Shown here piece after piece: positions 50,996 through 62,219 of a stretch of 64,000 bases of DNA. The stretch's first letter is position 1, and every line of letters begins with the position of its first letter. The notes under the pieces were generated by a model. The model had not been told where the DNA came from. It saw nothing but the letters and a program-made list of their open reading frames with translations, and did not search any database. The stretch is from NCBI GenBank assembly GCA_030150265.1, contig JASLGG010000032.1, positions 387,079-451,078 on the forward strand, given 5' to 3'. The translations under genes were made by a program, and so were the position numbers. Origin of the DNA: Protaetiibacter sp. Its GTDB lineage: Bacteria; Actinomycetota; Actinomycetes; Actinomycetales; Microbacteriaceae.

Positions 50996-51001
50996 GGGAC
51001 G

Positions 51002-51007
51002 AGCCTA
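51002..51007 (-). promoter_or_regulatory. -10 element of the DUF4032-MMPL operon (leaderless)
   Basis: TAGGCT on the minus strand is six bases before GTG 50995. Confidence 0.55.
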
Positions 51008-51041
51008 TTCATTCGGGGCGTGCGGCGAGCCCGCGCGAAAG

Positions 51042-51077
51042 CACGGAGGCCGCACCCCGAGGGATGCGGCCTCCGTG
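51042..51077 (-). terminator. Terminator of the sugar ATPase gene
   Basis: CACGGAGGCCGCA (51042-51054) pairs perfectly with TGCGGCCTCCGTG (51065-51077) around a ten-base loop, 19 bases beyond the ATPase stop. Confidence 0.8.
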
Positions 51078-51095
51078 TGAAGAGGGGTCAGCGCG

Positions 51096-52199
<1,104 letters not shown>

Positions 52200-52218
52200 G
52201 GTTGTTTCTTCTCCTTCA

Positions 52219-52236
52219 CCGGCAGGTACGTGCCGG
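52219..52236 (-). promoter_or_regulatory. Leader hairpin of the sugar ATPase gene
   Basis: CCGGCA-6 bases-TGCCGG forms a short perfect stem just before the AAGGAGAAG ribosome site. It may be an operator or a translation-modulating stem. Confidence 0.45.
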
Positions 52237-52402
52237 ACGATCCGTAGTGAATGGATACCCCGCCGGCATCCGAGCCGACGGTTCCGGTCAGTATGGCACA
52301 GGGCCGCGAGGCACCCGTGCTCAGCGTCCGTCCGGTCGGCTCCCAGATTGGCTCCCTAGCATCCTCGAGGCGGCCGATTGGCGCCCGTCCGCGCGCGCGT
52401 CG

Positions 52403-52408
52403 TATTCT
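52403..52408 (+). promoter_or_regulatory. -10 element of the DsbA-like gene
   Basis: TATTCT with a leader of about 30 bases and a GACGAGGA ribosome site before ATG 52447. Confidence 0.45.
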
Positions 52409-52446
52409 CGGGGGCGCGCTCCCCTGACACCTGAAGACGAGGACCG

Positions 52447-53373
52447 ATGACGTACGGCGAGTCGGATCGCCCGGAGCCCGGAGGCATCGACGCCCGGGAG
52501 GCCGCGAAGGAGCGCGCCCGCGAGCTGCGCACCCTGCACCGCAAGCAGGAGCGCCGCCGACGCCTCATCGTGAACCTCTCCGTGCTGGGCGGCGCTCTCG
52601 TCGTGGTCGCGGTGGTGGCCGTGACCCTCGTCACGATGAACCAGACGCCGCAGCGCGGCCCGCTCAACATGGCGAGCGACGGCATCAAGATCGGCGAGCA
52701 GCTCAAGGCCGTGCGCACGCCCGGCATCAAGCTCGACAGCACGCCCACGCCCTCCGCGGCCAACGCGCCCGACGTGGTCGACATCCAGCTCTACGTCGAC
52801 TACCTCTGCGCCAACTGCGGAGCCTTCGAGAAGAACAACGTCGACCAGCTGCGCCAGTGGGTCGACACGGGGGCCGCGACGCTCGAGATCCACCCGGTCG
52901 CGCTGCTCACCACGAAGTCGGCCGGCACCCAGTACTCGCTCCGCGCGGCCAACGCCGCCGCGTGCGTCGCCGAGTTCGCGCCCGACAGCTTCTTCGACTT
53001 CCACGAGGCGCTCTTCGAGGACCAGCCGGCCGAGGGCTCCGAGGGCCTCAGCGACCAGGAGCTCGTCGCGCGCGCCGAGAAGGCGGGGGTGCGCGACACC
53101 TCGCGCATCGCGAGCTGCGTCGAGAAGCGCCGGTTCAGCCCCTGGGTGCAGGCCGCCACGGTGCGCGCGCTCAACGGCCCCATCCCGAACGCCGACATCG
53201 CGGCCATCACCACGGCGCCCACGATCCTCGTCAACGGCAAGCAGTTCCCCTACACGAAGGACTTCGATCCGAAGGAGCTCGCGCAGTTCGTGACGGAGGC
53301 GGCGGGTGCCCAGTTCGCATCCGCGCCGACGCCGGCTCCGAGCTCGTCCGCGTCGCCCACCCCGACGCCGTAG
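52447..53373 (+). CDS. Membrane-anchored DsbA/thioredoxin-like protein
   Basis: 308 residues. Basic, helical cytoplasmic N-terminus, one membrane helix (about 41-63), then an exported thioredoxin-fold domain (about 105-290). The redox motif is CANC, preceded by QLYVDYL, and a cis-Pro segment is TTAPTILVNG. A Ser/Pro/Thr tail follows. It probably oxidises or isomerises disulphides of exported proteins, such as the cysteine-bearing HtaA repeats. Confidence 0.9.
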   Translation: MTYGESDRPEPGGIDAREAAKERARELRTLHRKQERRRRLIVNLSVLGGALVVVAVVAVTLVTMNQTPQRGPLNMASDGIKIGEQLKAVRTPGIKLDSTPTPSAANAPDVVDIQLYVDYLCANCGAFEKNNVDQLRQWVDTGAATLEIHPVALLTTKSAGTQYSLRAANAAACVAEFAPDSFFDFHEALFEDQPAEGSEGLSDQELVARAEKAGVRDTSRIASCVEKRRFSPWVQAATVRALNGPIPNADIAAITTAPTILVNGKQFPYTKDFDPKELAQFVTEAAGAQFASAPTPAPSSSASPTPTP

Positions 53374-53418
53374 GCTGTTCGCGCACCAGCCGCCGCCCGA
53401 GACGGGCGACGCCAGCGC

Positions 53419-53495
53419 GCCTCCTTAGCTCAGTTGGCCAGAGCATCGCTCTTGTAAAGCGAGGGTCGTCGGTTCGAATCCGACAGGGGGCTCCA
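53419..53495 (+). tRNA. tRNA-Thr (anticodon TGT)
   Basis: Acceptor GCCTCCT pairs with AGGGGGC; anticodon loop CTTGTAA gives TGT, decoding ACA; T-arm GGTTCGAATCC is intact. CCA is encoded at 53493-53495, and its last A is the first base of the next gene's ATG. Confidence 0.95.
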
Positions 53496-54463
53496 TGACC
53501 ACGCATCGACCCCTCGTGCTCGCCGCCGCCCTCGCGGGCGCCGTCGTGAGCGGCGGCATGATCGCCGTCCAGGCGCGCATCAACGGGCAGCTCGCCGTCG
53601 AGCTCCATGACGGCTTCCTCGCCGCGCTGGTCTCCTTCTCCCTCGGCACGCTCGTGCTGGCGTGCGCCCTGCTCGTCTGGGCACCGGGGCGCCGCGGCTT
53701 CGGCGAGGTGCGCGCCGCCATCCGCGAGCGCCGGATGTCGCCCTGGTTCCTCGCGGCGGGTGTCGCGGGCGCCGTGATGGTGCTGTCGCAGGGTCTCACC
53801 GCCGCGGTCATCGGAGTTGCCCTCTTCACCGTGGCCGTCGTCGGCGGCCAGGCCGTCGGCTCGCTCCTGCTCGACCGTCGCGGCCTCGGCACGATGGCCC
53901 CGCGCCCGTTCACGGTGCCGCGGGTGGCGGGGGCCTCGCTCGCGGTCGTCGCCGTCATCTGGGCGGTGTCGGAGCGCATCCGCACCGACGTGCCGTGGTG
54001 GGTGCTCGTGATGCCGCTCGTCGCGGGCGCCGTCACCTCCTGGCAGCAGGCGGTCAACGGTCAGGTGCGCGAGCGCTCGCGCTCGGTGCTCACCGCGAGC
54101 TTCCTGAGCTTCGCGGGCGGCACGATCGCGCTCGTCGTGGCGACGCTCGTGCACCTCGCGATCGCGGGGCCGCCCCATCCGTTCCCGGCGCAGCCCCTGC
54201 TGTATGTGGGAGGGCTGCTCGGCATCGTCTTCATCGCGGGGTCGGCGGCGCTCATCCGGTACACGGGCGTGCTGCTGTTCGGGCTGTCGGCGATCGCCGG
54301 CCAGCTCGTGATGGCCGTCGTGCTCGACCTCGTGGCGCCGGTCGCGGGTGCCGCCGTGCCGTTCTCGACGATCGGCGGCGCAGCCCTCGCGCTCGTGGCG
54401 GTCGTCGTCGCGAGCGCGCGCCGTCGGCCGCGTCGCGCGGGTGCCGCCGACGCGACCCCGTAG
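53495..54463 (+). CDS. DMT-family (DUF606-like) transporter
   Basis: 322 residues with ten membrane helices arranged as two five-helix repeats: GGMIAVQARINGQLAVEL and AGAVTSWQQAVNGQVRERS are the paired repeat starts typical of the YdcZ/DUF606 group. Ligand unknown. The ATG at 53495 is the 3' terminal base of the tRNA-Thr gene, so no ribosome site precedes it; GTG 53516 is an alternative start. Confidence 0.85.
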   Translation: MTTHRPLVLAAALAGAVVSGGMIAVQARINGQLAVELHDGFLAALVSFSLGTLVLACALLVWAPGRRGFGEVRAAIRERRMSPWFLAAGVAGAVMVLSQGLTAAVIGVALFTVAVVGGQAVGSLLLDRRGLGTMAPRPFTVPRVAGASLAVVAVIWAVSERIRTDVPWWVLVMPLVAGAVTSWQQAVNGQVRERSRSVLTASFLSFAGGTIALVVATLVHLAIAGPPHPFPAQPLLYVGGLLGIVFIAGSAALIRYTGVLLFGLSAIAGQLVMAVVLDLVAPVAGAAVPFSTIGGAALALVAVVVASARRRPRRAGAADATP

Positions 54464-54466
54464 CTT
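54461..54466 (+). promoter_or_regulatory. -10 element of the RNB nuclease gene (leaderless)
   Basis: TAGCTT is six bases before ATG 54473; the TAG is also the stop of the transporter. Confidence 0.45.
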
Positions 54467-54472
54467 GACGGC

Positions 54473-55888
54473 ATGCCCCAGCGCCGCTCCCACATCGCCC
54501 CGTCGCTCGCGCAGAGCGAGCTCGCCGACGCGCTCGCCGCGCTGCGGGCCGAGCTCGCCGTGCCGGAGTTCTCGGCGGAGGCACTCGCGGAGGCCGCGTC
54601 GGCCTCGCCCGAGGCGCCGTCGCTCGACCTGCGCGACATCCGCTTCGCGACCCTCGACCCCGCCGGGTCGCGCGACCTCGACCAGGCGTTCCAGCTCGAG
54701 CGGAGCGGTCGCGGGTACACGGTGCGATATGCGATCGCCGACGTGCCCTCCTTCGTCGCGCCGGGAGGTGCGCTCGACGCCGCGGCCCGGGCGCGCGGCG
54801 AGACGCTGTACGCCGCCGACGGCACCATCCCGCTCCACCCGCCGGTGCTGAGCGAGGACCACGCCTCGCTGCTCCCGGATGTCGACCGCCCCGCGCTCGT
54901 GTGGACGTTCTCCCTCGACGCCGAGGGTGCCGTGACGGATGCGCGCGTGGAGCGCGCCCTCATCCGCTCCCGCGCCCAGCTCGACTACGCGGGCACGCAG
55001 GCCGACCTCGACGCCGGACGGGAGACGCTCGCCGCACTGCTGCCCGAGATCGGACGGCTGCGGCTCGCGCAGGAGGAGCGGCGCGGGGGCGCGAGCCTCA
55101 ACCTGCCCGACGACGAGGTGGTGAGGCGCGCCGACGGCAGCTACGGGCTCGAGCGGCGGCGACCGCTCCCCGTCGAGGAGTGGAACGCGCAGCTCTCGCT
55201 CATGACCGGCATGGCGGCGGCGCAGCTGATGCTCGACGCGAAGGTGGGCATCCTGCGGGTCATGCCGCAGCCCGACGAGGCCGCCTTCGCGACCTTCCGG
55301 CGGCAGACCGAGGCGCTCGGCCTGCCCTGGACGAGCGGACGGTACGGCGACTACCTGCGCGGCCTCGACCGCGAGGACCCGCAGACGCTCTCGGTGCTCG
55401 AGGCGGCCGCGGCGCTGTTCCGCGGCGCCGGCTATCTCGCCTTCGACGGCACGGTGCCGGACGAGACGACGCAGGCCGCGATCGCCGCGCCCTACACCCA
55501 CGCCACGGCACCGCTGCGCCGGCTCGTCGATCGCTGGTCGCTCGCCATCTCGGTCGCGGTCTGCGCGGGACGCGAGGTGCCGGCCTGGGCGCGCGAGAGC
55601 CTCGCGCAGGTGCCCGAGCTCATGCGCGCCTCGGCGCAGCGCGCCTCGGTGCTCGGCTCGCGCACGCTCGCGCTCGTCGAGGCGGCCGTGCTCGCGCCGC
55701 ACGTGGGCGAGACCTTCGACGGGGCCGTGATCCGCCGCAACGGCGAGAGGGGCACGGTGCAGCTCGCCGAGCCGGCTGTGACGGCATCCGTGCCGCTCCC
55801 CGACACGGTGCAGGCGGGGTCGGCGGTGCGCGTGACCCTCACGGCGGCGGATGTCGCCAAGGGGCAGGTGGCGTTCGCCCTCGCCTGA
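54473..55888 (+). CDS. RNB-domain ribonuclease
   Basis: 471 residues, shorter than RNase R/II and without N-terminal cold-shock domains. The RNB active site reads LDPAGSRDLDQAF with D62, D68 and D70, and a later YTHATAPLRRLVDR matches the conserved YxHxTxPxRR. A short C-terminal S1-like barrel ends the protein. It degrades RNA 3' to 5'. Actinobacterial single-domain RNB proteins of this size are common. Confidence 0.92.
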   Translation: MPQRRSHIAPSLAQSELADALAALRAELAVPEFSAEALAEAASASPEAPSLDLRDIRFATLDPAGSRDLDQAFQLERSGRGYTVRYAIADVPSFVAPGGALDAAARARGETLYAADGTIPLHPPVLSEDHASLLPDVDRPALVWTFSLDAEGAVTDARVERALIRSRAQLDYAGTQADLDAGRETLAALLPEIGRLRLAQEERRGGASLNLPDDEVVRRADGSYGLERRRPLPVEEWNAQLSLMTGMAAAQLMLDAKVGILRVMPQPDEAAFATFRRQTEALGLPWTSGRYGDYLRGLDREDPQTLSVLEAAAALFRGAGYLAFDGTVPDETTQAAIAAPYTHATAPLRRLVDRWSLAISVAVCAGREVPAWARESLAQVPELMRASAQRASVLGSRTLALVEAAVLAPHVGETFDGAVIRRNGERGTVQLAEPAVTASVPLPDTVQAGSAVRVTLTAADVAKGQVAFALA

Positions 55889-55990
55889 GTGCTCCTCCAC
55901 ATCCGCTCCCGCCGCGAGTTCTCCACTGATCACGGTGTCTCTCTCACGGGCGTCACCAGGACCTGGCTAGCGTGGCGGAGGACGGGCAGA

Positions 55991-56248
55991 ATGGAGGCGA
56001 TGTACGTGTCGATCGAGGTGCTCACCACGCTCGGCAGCTTCGTCGGGCTGCTGGTGGCGGTGGTCTCCGGCTTCGGGTGGGTGATCCGCCGCACCGATGC
56101 GCAGCTCCAGCACGTCACCGCCCGGCTGGAGGGGCGCATGGATCGCCTCGAGGATCGCATGGGTCGGCTGGAGAGGGAGCTCACCGAGGTGAAGATCGCG
56201 GTCGCCCGGCTGGAGGGGCCGGCTCCGCGGCTGGTCACCGCGCGCTGA
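55991..56248 (+). CDS. Small membrane/coiled-coil protein
   Basis: 85 residues from ATG 55991, eight bases after GGAGGA. A hydrophobic helix (about 10-27) is followed by a heptad-patterned coiled coil RLEGRMDRLEDRMGRLEREL. Resembles one-helix anchor proteins of unknown role, also like phage DUF2746. Function unknown. Confidence 0.7.
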   Translation: MEAMYVSIEVLTTLGSFVGLLVAVVSGFGWVIRRTDAQLQHVTARLEGRMDRLEDRMGRLERELTEVKIAVARLEGPAPRLVTAR

Positions 56249-56271
56249 GCCCCGCGGCGGCGTCGCATCGC

Positions 56272-56826
56272 CTACAGCGCCGAGAGGTGCCGTTCCACCG
56301 CGATCGGGTTGCGTCGCCCGCTCTTCTTCTCGGGCCGCGATCCCACGTAGAGCCAGCCGAGCAGGCGCTCCTCCGGCGCGAGCCCGTGGGTGCGGTGCAC
56401 GGCATCCGTGCGCACATAGTGTCCGGTGCGCCACATGACGCCCCAGCCGGCCTCGTCGAGCAGCAGGCTCAGCGCGTGGGCGACCCCGGACGCCACGGCC
56501 TCCTGCTCCCACTCCGGCACCTTGTCGCTCGGCTTCGGCGAGACGACGATCGCGAGCAGCAGCGGGGCGCGCAGCGGCTTGCGGGCGAGCTTCTCGGCAT
56601 CCGCCCCCTCGACGCCGCTCGCCTCGGCGATCGCGCGGCCGACCCGCTCGCGGGCCTCGCCGCGGATCGCGACCACCCGCCACGGGCGCAGGGCCGCGTG
56701 ATCGGCGACCGTGCCGGCGACCTCGAGCAGGCGCCGCAGCTCCGCGTCGGAGGGGGCGTCGTCACCGACGGCGGAGTGCGACCGCCGCCGCAGCATCGCC
56801 TCGGCCGCGGCGCCCCGCTTCGACAT
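56272..56826 (-). CDS. Nitroreductase-family protein
   Basis: 184 residues. Opening MLRRRSHSAV and ALRPWRVVAIRG fit the FMN-binding nitroreductase fold, with the GVAHALSLLLDEAGWGVMWRTG dimer helix and GWLYVGSRPE end. It reduces nitroaromatics or flavins with NAD(P)H. Two bases downstream of msrB, so transcribed together. Confidence 0.88.
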   Translation of the reverse strand: MSKRGAAAEAMLRRRSHSAVGDDAPSDAELRRLLEVAGTVADHAALRPWRVVAIRGEARERVGRAIAEASGVEGADAEKLARKPLRAPLLLAIVVSPKPSDKVPEWEQEAVASGVAHALSLLLDEAGWGVMWRTGHYVRTDAVHRTHGLAPEERLLGWLYVGSRPEKKSGRRNPIAVERHLSAL

Positions 56827-56828
56827 CG

Positions 56829-57260
56829 TCAGCCCTCGGCGGACTCGCCCGGCGCCTCCTGCGGCGCCTCCTGGAAGCCGAGCGAGAGCGAGTTCATGCA
56901 GTAGCGCAGCCCCGTCGGAGTGCCGAAGCCGTCGTCGAAGACGTGGCCCAGGTGGCCGCCGCAGTTGGCGCAGCGCACCTCGGTGCGCACCATGCCGAGC
57001 GAGGTGTCCTCGAGCAGCTCCACGGCATCCGGGTTCACCGAGTCGTAGAAGCTCGGCCAGCCGCAGCCGGAGTCGAACTTGGTGCCGCTCTTGAACAGCT
57101 CGGCGCCGCACGCCGCACAGGTGTAGAGGCCCGCGCGGTGCTCGTCGAGCAGCTCACCCGTCCAGGCGCGCTCCGTGCCCGCCTGCCGCAGCACGCGGTA
57201 CCGCTCGTCGCCGAGCTCCTCGCGCCACTGCTCGTCCGTCTTGGTGACCTTGTAGCCCAT
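56829..57260 (-). CDS. msrB: Peptide methionine-R-sulfoxide reductase MsrB
   Basis: 143 residues. Zinc cysteines C48/C51 and C97/C100, substrate loop GCGWPSFYD, HLGHVFDDGFGTPTGLRYC with catalytic C121 are all present. It repairs oxidised methionine residues using thioredoxin. The overlap-like link with nitroreductase suggests an oxidative-stress pair. GGAAAGGGAA precedes the ATG. Confidence 0.97.
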   Translation of the reverse strand: MGYKVTKTDEQWREELGDERYRVLRQAGTERAWTGELLDEHRAGLYTCAACGAELFKSGTKFDSGCGWPSFYDSVNPDAVELLEDTSLGMVRTEVRCANCGGHLGHVFDDGFGTPTGLRYCMNSLSLGFQEAPQEAPGESAEG

Positions 57261-57366
57261 CGCGTTCCCTTTCCTCGCACATCGTAGGCGCCGCTCACGG
57301 GAGCCCGCTCGGTGCAACGTCTCGCGGCGACACGGAGTTCCCGACGCGGTCGGCGAAGATGGTGCC

Positions 57367-58377
57367 GTGACGGAGCCGACACGCGACTGGTACCTGCGCG
57401 CCGTCCGCGAGCTCGCCGCCACCTCGGAGCTTCAGTCGGCGTGGTGCGCAGGCGTCGCCGACGACGATCGGATGCTCGCGCTGCTCGACGCCCTGCCCCG
57501 GCCCGCTCGGCAGCCGTCGCTGCTGTTCGCCGTCGCGGCGTACCTGGGCGCCCCTCCGGCGCCGTATCCCGAGTGGTCCGGATGGGTGCTCGCCCACGCG
57601 GAGGACGTCGCGCGGGAGCTGCCGGGTCGACGGGTGCAGACCAACGAGCCGGGCCGCTGCGCCCCGCTCCTCGTCGCGCTCGCCCGCATCCCGGGGCCGA
57701 TCGCGCTCCTCGAGCTCGGCGCCTCGGCGGGGCTGTGCCTCGTGCCCGAGCGGTACGCGTACCGCTTCATGCGCGGCGATCGCCCCCTCGGGCTGGGGTT
57801 CGGCGCGCCCGTCCTCGATGTCGAGGTCGACGACGCGGGTCTCCTGCCGGGTCGCCTGCCCGACATCCGGTGGCGGCGCGGCCTCGACCTGCATCCGCTC
57901 TCGGTGGGCGACGCCGACGACGTGCGCTGGCTCGAGGCCTCGCTCCCGCCCGACCGGCCGGACCGCCTCGCGCGCCTGCGCGCCGCCGTGGCCGTCGCCC
58001 GCGAGGACCCGCCGCGCGTCGCCGCGGGAGACGCCCTCGACGCGCTCGCCGGCGTCGCGGCCGAGGCGCCCGCGGACGCGACGCTCGTGGTCGCGAGCCT
58101 CGGCACGGCCGTCTACCTCGCCCCGGATGCGCGCGGTCGGCTGCTCGGCGAGATCGCCCGGCTCGGCGCCCGCAGCGTGACCTTCGAGACGCGCGCGGCG
58201 CTCGCGGATGTCACGGAGCGCTGGGAGGCGCTCGTCGCCGACGGGCGGGCGGATGCCGGGGCGCGCTTCCTGCTCGCCGTCGACGGCGAGCCGATCGCCT
58301 CGGGGACCGCCCACGGCGCCCTGCTCCGTGCGGTGCGCCCCGCGGGTCGTGCAGGCGCGGCGGAGCCCCGCTCATAA
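57367..58377 (+). CDS. DUF2332 protein
   Basis: 336 residues from GTG 57367, six bases after a GAAGAT -10-like hexamer. The DUF2332 hallmark strings NEPGRCAPLLVALAR, LLELGASAGLCLV and WRRGLDLHPLSVGD are present. The fold is predicted to be methyltransferase-like, but activity is unknown. Stands alone on the plus strand. Confidence 0.88.
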   Translation: MTEPTRDWYLRAVRELAATSELQSAWCAGVADDDRMLALLDALPRPARQPSLLFAVAAYLGAPPAPYPEWSGWVLAHAEDVARELPGRRVQTNEPGRCAPLLVALARIPGPIALLELGASAGLCLVPERYAYRFMRGDRPLGLGFGAPVLDVEVDDAGLLPGRLPDIRWRRGLDLHPLSVGDADDVRWLEASLPPDRPDRLARLRAAVAVAREDPPRVAAGDALDALAGVAAEAPADATLVVASLGTAVYLAPDARGRLLGEIARLGARSVTFETRAALADVTERWEALVADGRADAGARFLLAVDGEPIASGTAHGALLRAVRPAGRAGAAEPRS

Positions 58378-58413
58378 GCTGACGGCACGGTCGCAGGGGT
58401 CAGGAGGTGGCGC

Positions 58414-58716
58414 ATGACCGCGGCATCCGGTGCTGCGCCGCTCGCGCACGAGGAGCTCGAGCCGCTCGCGCTCCGCGTGCTCGATTTCGAGCGCTCCTGG
58501 TCGGGGCGCACCGGTGCCAAGGCGTCCGCGATCCGCGCCGAGTTCGACGTGGCGCCCGCACGTTATTATCAGCTTCTGTCGGCCATACTCGACTCGCCGG
58601 CCGCGCTGCGCCACGACCCGCTCCTCGTGCGACGTCTGCAACGCGTACGGGATGCTCGCGCGGTCGCCCGCGCCACCCGCACCTTCCGCATCGAGACTCA
58701 GGACCCGACCGACTAG
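58414..58716 (+). CDS. DUF3263 protein
   Basis: 100 residues. The core ALRVLDFERSWSGRTGAKAS (first 20 residues) and RYYQLLSAILDSPAAL match DUF3263, a small actinobacterial family with a helix-turn-helix-like core. It abuts the LytR_C gene without any gap, as commonly seen. Confidence 0.88.
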   Translation: MTAASGAAPLAHEELEPLALRVLDFERSWSGRTGAKASAIRAEFDVAPARYYQLLSAILDSPAALRHDPLLVRRLQRVRDARAVARATRTFRIETQDPTD

Positions 58717-59292
58717 ATGGCCAGCTTCCCCCGCGATCGCTTCGACGAGATCCCCTCCGACATCCAGCGTGTCGGCGCGCACCGGGTGCCGCGTCCGCGC
58801 GGCCGCGGATGGGTGCGCTTCGGCTGGGCCGTGCTCGCGACCGCGGTGCTCGTGGTGGCCGGCCTCTTCGCCTACTCGCTCTACGATCCGAGCTTCCACG
58901 TGCCGTTCACGGGCCAGCAGACCGAGCCCCCCGTCGAGACCCCCACCGAGGACCCGACGGCGGAGCCGGTGACCGATCCGACCACGATCGACCCGGAGGT
59001 GCTCGCGCAGCTCACCATCGCGGTGCTCAACGGCACGCCCACCCAGGGGCTCTCGAACACGGCGGCCGACCAGATCGCGAAGGCCGGCTGGCCCGACCCG
59101 AGCCGTGCGGCGGCGTCGAACCAGGCCGAGACCGAGACGATCGTCTACTACGGTGACCCGGCCGACGAGGGTTACGCCCGCGGCATCATGCAGCTCATCG
59201 GCGCGGCCGACGCGCGGCTCTCGGACGCGTTCCCGACCGCGAGCATCACGATCGTCCTCGGCTCCGACTACGCGCCGCCGGCCGCGGGCTGA
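58717..59292 (+). CDS. LytR C-terminal (LytR_C) domain membrane protein
   Basis: 191 residues starting directly after the DUF3263 stop. One membrane helix (about 33-54), a Pro/Thr/Glu linker, then a LytR_C domain (TIAVLNGTPTQGLSNTAADQ, then IVYYGDPADEGYARGIMQ). It faces the wall and may bind teichoic-acid-like polymers. Confidence 0.9.
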   Translation: MASFPRDRFDEIPSDIQRVGAHRVPRPRGRGWVRFGWAVLATAVLVVAGLFAYSLYDPSFHVPFTGQQTEPPVETPTEDPTAEPVTDPTTIDPEVLAQLTIAVLNGTPTQGLSNTAADQIAKAGWPDPSRAAASNQAETETIVYYGDPADEGYARGIMQLIGAADARLSDAFPTASITIVLGSDYAPPAAG

Positions 59293-59349
59293 GCCGCACG
59301 CGATGCGTCGTGGGCCGCGGGTCGCAGCGGATGCCGTGCCTCGGCCACC

Positions 59350-59355
59350 TAGCAT
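59350..59355 (+). promoter_or_regulatory. -10 element of the DUF3048 gene (leaderless)
   Basis: TAGCAT is seven bases before ATG 59363. Confidence 0.45.
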
Positions 59356-59362
59356 GACCGCT

Positions 59363-60403
59363 ATGCAGTCGAGAGGGCGTCGCGCCGCGACGAGTGCGAT
59401 GCTCGCGGCAACCGTGCTCGCCCTCGCCGGCTGCACCGTGGGCGAGCCCGTCGCGCCGCCGACCCCGACGCCCGCCTACACCTCCGACTACGCGACGCCC
59501 GCGCCGCTCGTCTACGCGCCGCTCACCGGGCTGCCCGTCGCCGACCCCGCCTCGCTCGCGCATCCCTCGCTCGCCGCGAAGATCGACAACCACGAGGACG
59601 CCCGTCCCCAGGTGGGGCTCGAGGCCACCGACCTGGTCTTCGAGGAGCTCGTCGAGGGCGGGCTCACCCGCTACGTCGCGGTGTGGCACTCGAACGTGCC
59701 CGCCGAGATCGGGCCGATCCGCTCGATCCGTCCCATGGATCCGGACATCATCTCGCCGTTCGGCGGCATCGTGGCGTACTCGGGCGGGCAGTACCGCTTC
59801 GTCGTGCTCATGCAGGGGACGAACGTCTACAACGCCATCCACGGGCAGAAGGACACGGATGCGGTCATGTACCGCACCAAGTCGAAGGCCGCGCCGCACA
59901 ACGTGCTCGTCAAGGCGCCCGAGCTCATCGCGATGCACGCCGAGCTCGCCCCGCCTCCCCAGCAGTACGCCTACGCCGACACCGCGGCGGGGGCGACCGC
60001 GGCGCGCGACGGGCAGCCGGTGTCGGGGATCGACCTCGTCTTCGGGGCGCCGTCGCATCCGTCGTGGGCGTGGGATGCGGCATCCGGGCGCTGGCTGCGC
60101 TCGCAGAACGGCAAGGCGGACCTCGACTCCGCGGGCGCCCAGCTCTCGGCCGCGAACGTGCTGGTCGTGCGGGTCGGCGTCGGGAACGACGGCGGGGTTC
60201 CGAAGACCGAGCTCATCGGCTCGGGCGACGCCCTCGTGCTCTCGGGCGGGAAGGTCGTGCACGCGACGTGGTCGAAGGCCGACCGGCTCGCGCCGATCCG
60301 GCTCGTGGACGACGCCGGGGCCGTCATCCGGCTCGCGCCGGGCAACAGCTGGGTCGAGCTCGTGCCGACGAGCGGCGCCGCCGACCCGATCCCCGCGGCC
60401 TGA
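59363..60403 (+). CDS. DUF3048 lipoprotein (YerB-like)
   Basis: 346 residues from ATG 59363; an in-frame ATG 59354 adds three. Lipoprotein signal LALAGC with Cys24. The DUF3048 fold is shown by AAKIDNHEDARPQVGLEATD, IGPIRSIRPMDPDI and KAAPHNVLVKAPEL, with a C-terminal beta domain ending in RLAPGNSWVELVP. Extracytoplasmic, perhaps wall-related; function unknown. Ends 42 bases before CIRCE. Confidence 0.9.
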   Translation: MQSRGRRAATSAMLAATVLALAGCTVGEPVAPPTPTPAYTSDYATPAPLVYAPLTGLPVADPASLAHPSLAAKIDNHEDARPQVGLEATDLVFEELVEGGLTRYVAVWHSNVPAEIGPIRSIRPMDPDIISPFGGIVAYSGGQYRFVVLMQGTNVYNAIHGQKDTDAVMYRTKSKAAPHNVLVKAPELIAMHAELAPPPQQYAYADTAAGATAARDGQPVSGIDLVFGAPSHPSWAWDAASGRWLRSQNGKADLDSAGAQLSAANVLVVRVGVGNDGGVPKTELIGSGDALVLSGGKVVHATWSKADRLAPIRLVDDAGAVIRLAPGNSWVELVPTSGAADPIPAA

Positions 60404-60444
60404 CCTCGGCTTGCACTCCCCCTGGGCGAGTGCCAGACTAGACC

Positions 60445-60471
60445 CTGGCACTCGTCATCTTCGAGTGCCAG
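60445..60471 (+). promoter_or_regulatory. CIRCE (HrcA operator) of groEL
   Basis: CTGGCACTC, nine bases, GAGTGCCAG: a perfect inverted repeat. A third half-site GAGTGCCAG lies at 60428-60436. HrcA should repress groEL here until heat shock. Confidence 0.92.
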
Positions 60472-60512
60472 AAATCACTGTGGATCACGTCCAGGAGGGA
60501 CGACACTCACCC

Positions 60513-62132
<1,620 letters not shown>

Positions 62133-62149
62133 GTCCGTCCGACACACGA

Positions 62150-62187
62150 GAAGAGGGCGTCTCCCGTTCGCGGGAGGCGCCCTCTTC
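62150..62187 (+). terminator. groEL terminator
   Basis: Seventeen-base arms (62150-62166, 62171-62187) pair with one wobble and close a TTCG tetraloop. Confidence 0.9.
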
Positions 62188-62219
62188 GGCTGTTATCGTC
62201 GTCTCGATCGAGGGGGAGC

